Source of the DNA: Faucicola tetraodonis
Lineage (GTDB): Bacteria; Pseudomonadota; Gammaproteobacteria; Pseudomonadales; Moraxellaceae
Direction: 5' to 3' (one strand)
Length of the DNA: 64,000 bases
Assembly (NCBI GenBank): GCA_032017425.1
Contig: DALZPW010000001.1
The notes under the pieces are model-generated. The model had not been told where the DNA came from. It was given only the letters and a program-made list of their open reading frames with translations, and did not search any database. This document shows positions 61,605-64,000 of the stretch, in pieces. Position 1 is the stretch's first letter; each line of letters starts with the position of its first letter. Position numbers and translations under genes: made by a program.

Positions 61605-61629
61605 CTTGTGTTTGATTGAAGCAAATAAA

Positions 61630-62424
61630 TTAGCGAAATCGATTGATTAAGTCGATACCACCGAGGTTGGCAGTCGCATTTTCAAGGTGCAGCACTTTAT
61701 CTACCAAAGGTATAATCGGTTCGAGTTCATGGCTAATCATCAAAATCGCGGTATGATGCGCCTGTTTGCGATGGGCTAAAATATCACTGACCACATACTG
61801 ACTTGCCACATCAAGACTCAGCAGCGGCTCATCCATCAACAAAACATCAGGCTCAGCGACCAAGGCTTGGGCGATACGCATGCGCTGCTGCTCACCACCC
61901 GAGAGCATGGTAAGCGGCGCATCACAAAATGACTCACCGCCGACTTCCGCAATGGCTTTATCCACCAAGTATTTTTTTTGTTTTGCTGTCTGCCAAAAAC
62001 CGCCCAAGGTTTTTTTCGGGCTAAATAGACCAAACAAATAATTTTCCCCATCCAGCCCTAGCTGCACCAAGTCCCTACCCCGAATCGGTAGTTTTGGCGC
62101 AAAGTCTTTGATCTGTGGCACATAGCCCACTCGAATATCTTTGCCAAGCGTGATTGAACCACTGGATAGTGGCACAAGTTTGAGTAAACTTCGCAACAGT
62201 GTCGTCTTTCCTGTACCGTTGGCGCCGAGCAGTACCACAAATTCACCCGATAAAATCGAAAAATTGACATCCTGCCATAGCAGACGTTGTCCAAAGTGCA
62301 TACTGCCATCTTTGACTTGCAAAACGACTTGCTGTGAATGGGGCAGTTTGACAAACGATTGGCAATGAATGGCCTGCGCAAACTGCCGCTCGCTATTGGC
62401 TATTTTGGTGGTTGACATAGGCAT
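61630..62424 (-). CDS. znuC: Zinc ABC transporter ATP-binding protein
   Basis: 264 residues: Walker A LLGANGTGKTTLLRS, RVGYVPQIKDFAPKLPIRGRDLV, signature LSGGEQQRMRIAQALV, Walker B DVLLMDEPLLSLD and switch His in LMISHELEPI. The Q-loop segment VPQ is typical of ZnuC. It drives zinc import with ZnuB. A 25-residue N-terminal leader precedes the domain. An alternative ATG is at 62418. Separated from znuA by 190 bp containing a 14-bp inverted repeat. Confidence 0.91.
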   Translation of the reverse strand: MPMSTTKIANSERQFAQAIHCQSFVKLPHSQQVVLQVKDGSMHFGQRLLWQDVNFSILSGEFVVLLGANGTGKTTLLRSLLKLVPLSSGSITLGKDIRVGYVPQIKDFAPKLPIRGRDLVQLGLDGENYLFGLFSPKKTLGGFWQTAKQKKYLVDKAIAEVGGESFCDAPLTMLSGGEQQRMRIAQALVAEPDVLLMDEPLLSLDVASQYVVSDILAHRKQAHHTAILMISHELEPIIPLVDKVLHLENATANLGGIDLINRFR

Positions 62425-62546
62425 GGTGGCTACTTCTTCATCCTAACGACAAGATCCTAAAGGCAAGGATGGTTGATTGGCAATATCACATTGCAAAAAA
62501 TCTGGGCTAAAAATTAAGCATTATAAGCGATAACCCGCCAACACTA

Positions 62547-62588
62547 TACCCATTAACGCAAATTTTTCCCCAAATGCGTTAATGGGTA
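62547..62588. repeat. 14-bp inverted repeat between znuA and znuC
   Basis: TACCCATTAACGCA (62547-62560) and TGCGTTAATGGGTA (62575-62588) are exact reverse complements with a 14-base loop. There is no U-tract, so it is not a normal terminator. In the znuACB mRNA it would form a strong hairpin that could protect the znuA message or reduce downstream expression. Confidence 0.75.
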
Positions 62589-62614
62589 ATCTAAAATTTT
62601 TAGGCTAGTTAAAA

Positions 62615-63802
62615 TTAGCGCGTCGCTGCCGCAAAATCATCCAGAGTTTTTTCAATAAATTGTGTGTAGCTTGTCACGCCATCGGGGAAGGTTTCATAGA
62701 CCGCCACAACTGGGACTGCTGATGCCTTAGCCAATGTGATTAGTTGCTTTGAGGTGGCATCTTCGGTCTGGGCATTGACCACCAACAAACCCACTTGTTT
62801 ATTGCTCAGCAGGCTTTTACTGTCGTTGAGCACTTTGACCGATACCCCCGCATCCGTCTCTGATTGCACAGCATAGGCTTTTGGCGTCACATCCTTGATG
62901 CCCATATCGGCTAGCAAATACCCGATGACGGGCTCAGTAGCAAAGGCAGTGATGGCTTTTCGCTGTCCGATTTGTTGGGCTTTGACTTTAAGCGCATCAA
63001 TTTGCTGGATGAATTGCTGGGTATTTTTCGCATAAATTGCTTGATTGGCAGGCGATGTTGCAGCCAATTGCTTGTTGACCGCTTCAGCCACTTTTTTTGC
63101 TGTATCGAGGGAGAAAAACACATGCTCATTGAAGTCACCGTGCGAGTGACTATGTACTTCGCTGTGCACTTCACTGGGCCCCTCACTGAGCACGTGAGGA
63201 TGATCAGATGGCTGCGGATCAGCGGTTTTTATTTCGTGTTGGGTGTCGTGTTGGTGTTGTTCACTGGCAGGCTCATCTGCCGCATTGTCCGTGTTAGGCG
63301 ACAGCCCTGAAAGTGCTACGGCATTAATCAGCACAGGTTTATGACTTACCGACTGAGCTAAGCTCATACCCCAATCATCATACCCGCCACCGTTGACCAG
63401 CATGACAGCGGACTTAGTAATATTAAGCTTGTCGGTCGCTGTGGCTTGATAATCATGCGGATCTTGTGATAAATCATCGACCCCCACAATCACATTGACT
63501 TTATCCCCCCCGACCGCTTTAGCCACCGAACCCCACACATTGGTGGTAGCATACACGGTGGGTAATTGGCTATCAATAACGGTGTTTGATGAGACTGTTG
63601 TAGCTGAGCTATTTGATGGGGATTGATTTGAGGCTGATTGATTTGAAGTGGATTGATTGTCAGTTTGCTTTTGGCAGCCTGTTAATCCCCCCAATAGGCT
63701 CAGCGTCAATGTTACCCCTGCAATCGTGGGGGTTTTTAGTAGCCTTAGTAGCAAAAAAGGTCGGCTAAAAAAAGCATATTTGTTAATCAATGCGTTTATC
63801 AT
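62615..63802 (-). CDS. znuA: Zinc-binding lipoprotein of the zinc ABC transporter
   Basis: 395 residues. The signal peptide ends in a lipobox, LTGC (Cys about residue 43). The mature part has the family fold with VYATTNVWGSVAKAVGGDKVNVIVGVDDLSQDPHDYQATATDKLNITKSAVMLVNGGGYDDWG, followed by a His/Asp/Glu-rich loop (about residues 185-230) typical of zinc-type binding proteins, and VFFSLDTAKKVAEAV. It captures periplasmic Zn2+ for ZnuBC. The Zur box lies 34 bp upstream. No good Shine-Dalgarno is seen. Confidence 0.92.
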   Translation of the reverse strand: MINALINKYAFFSRPFLLLRLLKTPTIAGVTLTLSLLGGLTGCQKQTDNQSTSNQSASNQSPSNSSATTVSSNTVIDSQLPTVYATTNVWGSVAKAVGGDKVNVIVGVDDLSQDPHDYQATATDKLNITKSAVMLVNGGGYDDWGMSLAQSVSHKPVLINAVALSGLSPNTDNAADEPASEQHQHDTQHEIKTADPQPSDHPHVLSEGPSEVHSEVHSHSHGDFNEHVFFSLDTAKKVAEAVNKQLAATSPANQAIYAKNTQQFIQQIDALKVKAQQIGQRKAITAFATEPVIGYLLADMGIKDVTPKAYAVQSETDAGVSVKVLNDSKSLLSNKQVGLLVVNAQTEDATSKQLITLAKASAVPVVAVYETFPDGVTSYTQFIEKTLDDFAAATR

Positions 63803-63835
63803 GCTGGGTCGCCAAATCAGGTATTGAAAATATTA

Positions 63836-63858
63836 AAAATGTTATATTATAACATTTT
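63836..63858 (-). promoter_or_regulatory. Zur operator overlapping the znuA -10 box
   Basis: A perfect 23-bp palindrome with arms AAAATGTTATA and TATAACATTTT around one base, closely matching the known gammaproteobacterial Zur consensus (core ATGTTATA-N-TATAACAT). On the minus strand the core includes TATAAT, a consensus -10, so zinc-loaded Zur would block polymerase directly. Confidence 0.9.
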
Positions 63859-63955
63859 AATAGTGTTCTCAAGGTAGCTCAATAATTTATGCTGGCTTGG
63901 ATTTCATCTATCGCACCTTTAAATTCAACTATTTGCGCTGACCTTTTTATCCTCT

Positions 63956-63999
63956 GTTGCCGTAAAACCACCGACTTCAGGCGGTGGATATAAGGCAAC
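63956..63999. mobile_element. Possible end of an IS200/IS605-family element
   Basis: Nested inverted repeats at the right edge: GTTGCC (63956-63961) pairs with GGCAAC (63994-63999), and inside them CCACCGAC (63968-63975) pairs with GGCGGTGG (63980-63987) with one mismatch around TTCA. Imperfect subterminal hairpins of this form mark the ends of IS200/IS605 elements and the 3' end of tnpB-associated RNAs. No transposase gene is inside the window, so this stays a candidate. Confidence 0.4.
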
Positions 64000-64000
64000 T

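Noticed and set aside
1..64000. tRNA, rRNA, CRISPR arrays and prophage genes
   Set aside because: No cloverleaf, rRNA segment, regularly spaced array of repeats or phage structural gene was seen on reading through the window.

Overview
The window reads as a contiguous piece of a gamma-proteobacterial chromosome with moderate-to-low GC and AT-rich intergenic gaps. Protein resemblance and gene content (RecBCD plus XseAB, Sat-type sulfur assimilation, EmrAB/FarAB efflux, an RNA-processing and envelope gene mix) point to the Moraxellaceae (Moraxella/Psychrobacter group). This is judged from the sequence alone, with no database search. I see no rRNA, tRNA, CRISPR array or complete insertion sequence. 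The genes are packed as in a core chromosome, and almost every convergent junction has an intrinsic terminator.

Layout. 1-3332: the 3' part of a penicillin-binding transpeptidase-like gene and a proline-rich FHA-like gene. 3395-6939: a pseudouridine synthase, thiE, an ElaA-type acetyltransferase, a membrane transporter and a PHA-system protein. 7010-17450: a lipid-modification/redox island. It holds a TetR regulator, divergent from a five-gene operon (SDR, FAD oxidoreductase, DUF1365, cyclopropane-fatty-acid-synthase-like methyltransferase, DUF2177), then an SDR plus renalase-like FAD pair on the other strand, a fasciclin lipoprotein and another FAD oxidoreductase. 17550-21996: an acyl-CoA ligase, a RoxA/YcfD-type ribosomal oxygenase, an unknown protein and a purine phosphoribosyltransferase. 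22099-33208: recC-recB-recD, all three longer than the E. coli proteins. 33588-39412: a tiny acidic protein, DUF1275, fabI, folE, nitronate monooxygenase and ggt. 39648-49925: sulfate uptake and assimilation (cysG, cysH, DUF934, cysI, sat, cysA, cysW, cysT, sbp). 50180-63802: xseAB, kup, emrBA with its TetR regulator, a metallophosphoesterase, mnmA and znuBCA with a clear Zur operator. The right edge carries a hairpin like the end of an IS200/IS605-family element.

Working together. In the 7-17 kb island, the SDR operon promoter and the fasciclin promoter share a 24-bp palindrome with identical 10-bp arms. In both it lies 3-4 bp upstream of a recognisable -35 box, so one regulator (most simply the neighbouring TetR protein) probably controls both units. 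The cluster resembles the DUF1365/Cfa/FAD/SDR gene sets seen in light- or singlet-oxygen-responsive regulons of other Proteobacteria and may make a modified membrane fatty acid. The sulfur block covers sulfate uptake to sulfide plus siroheme, but no cysJ or cysC is present here; DUF934 sits 3 bp after cysI.

Most worth a second look: the shared palindrome and the lipid island it controls; a 15-bp repeat found once in each of recB, recC, recD and cysG, always in the same frame and orientation and encoding Asn-Ser-Leu-Ser-Lys/Asn in linker-like segments; an orphan double hairpin between divergent genes near 59.3 kb; and the IS605-like hairpin at the right edge.
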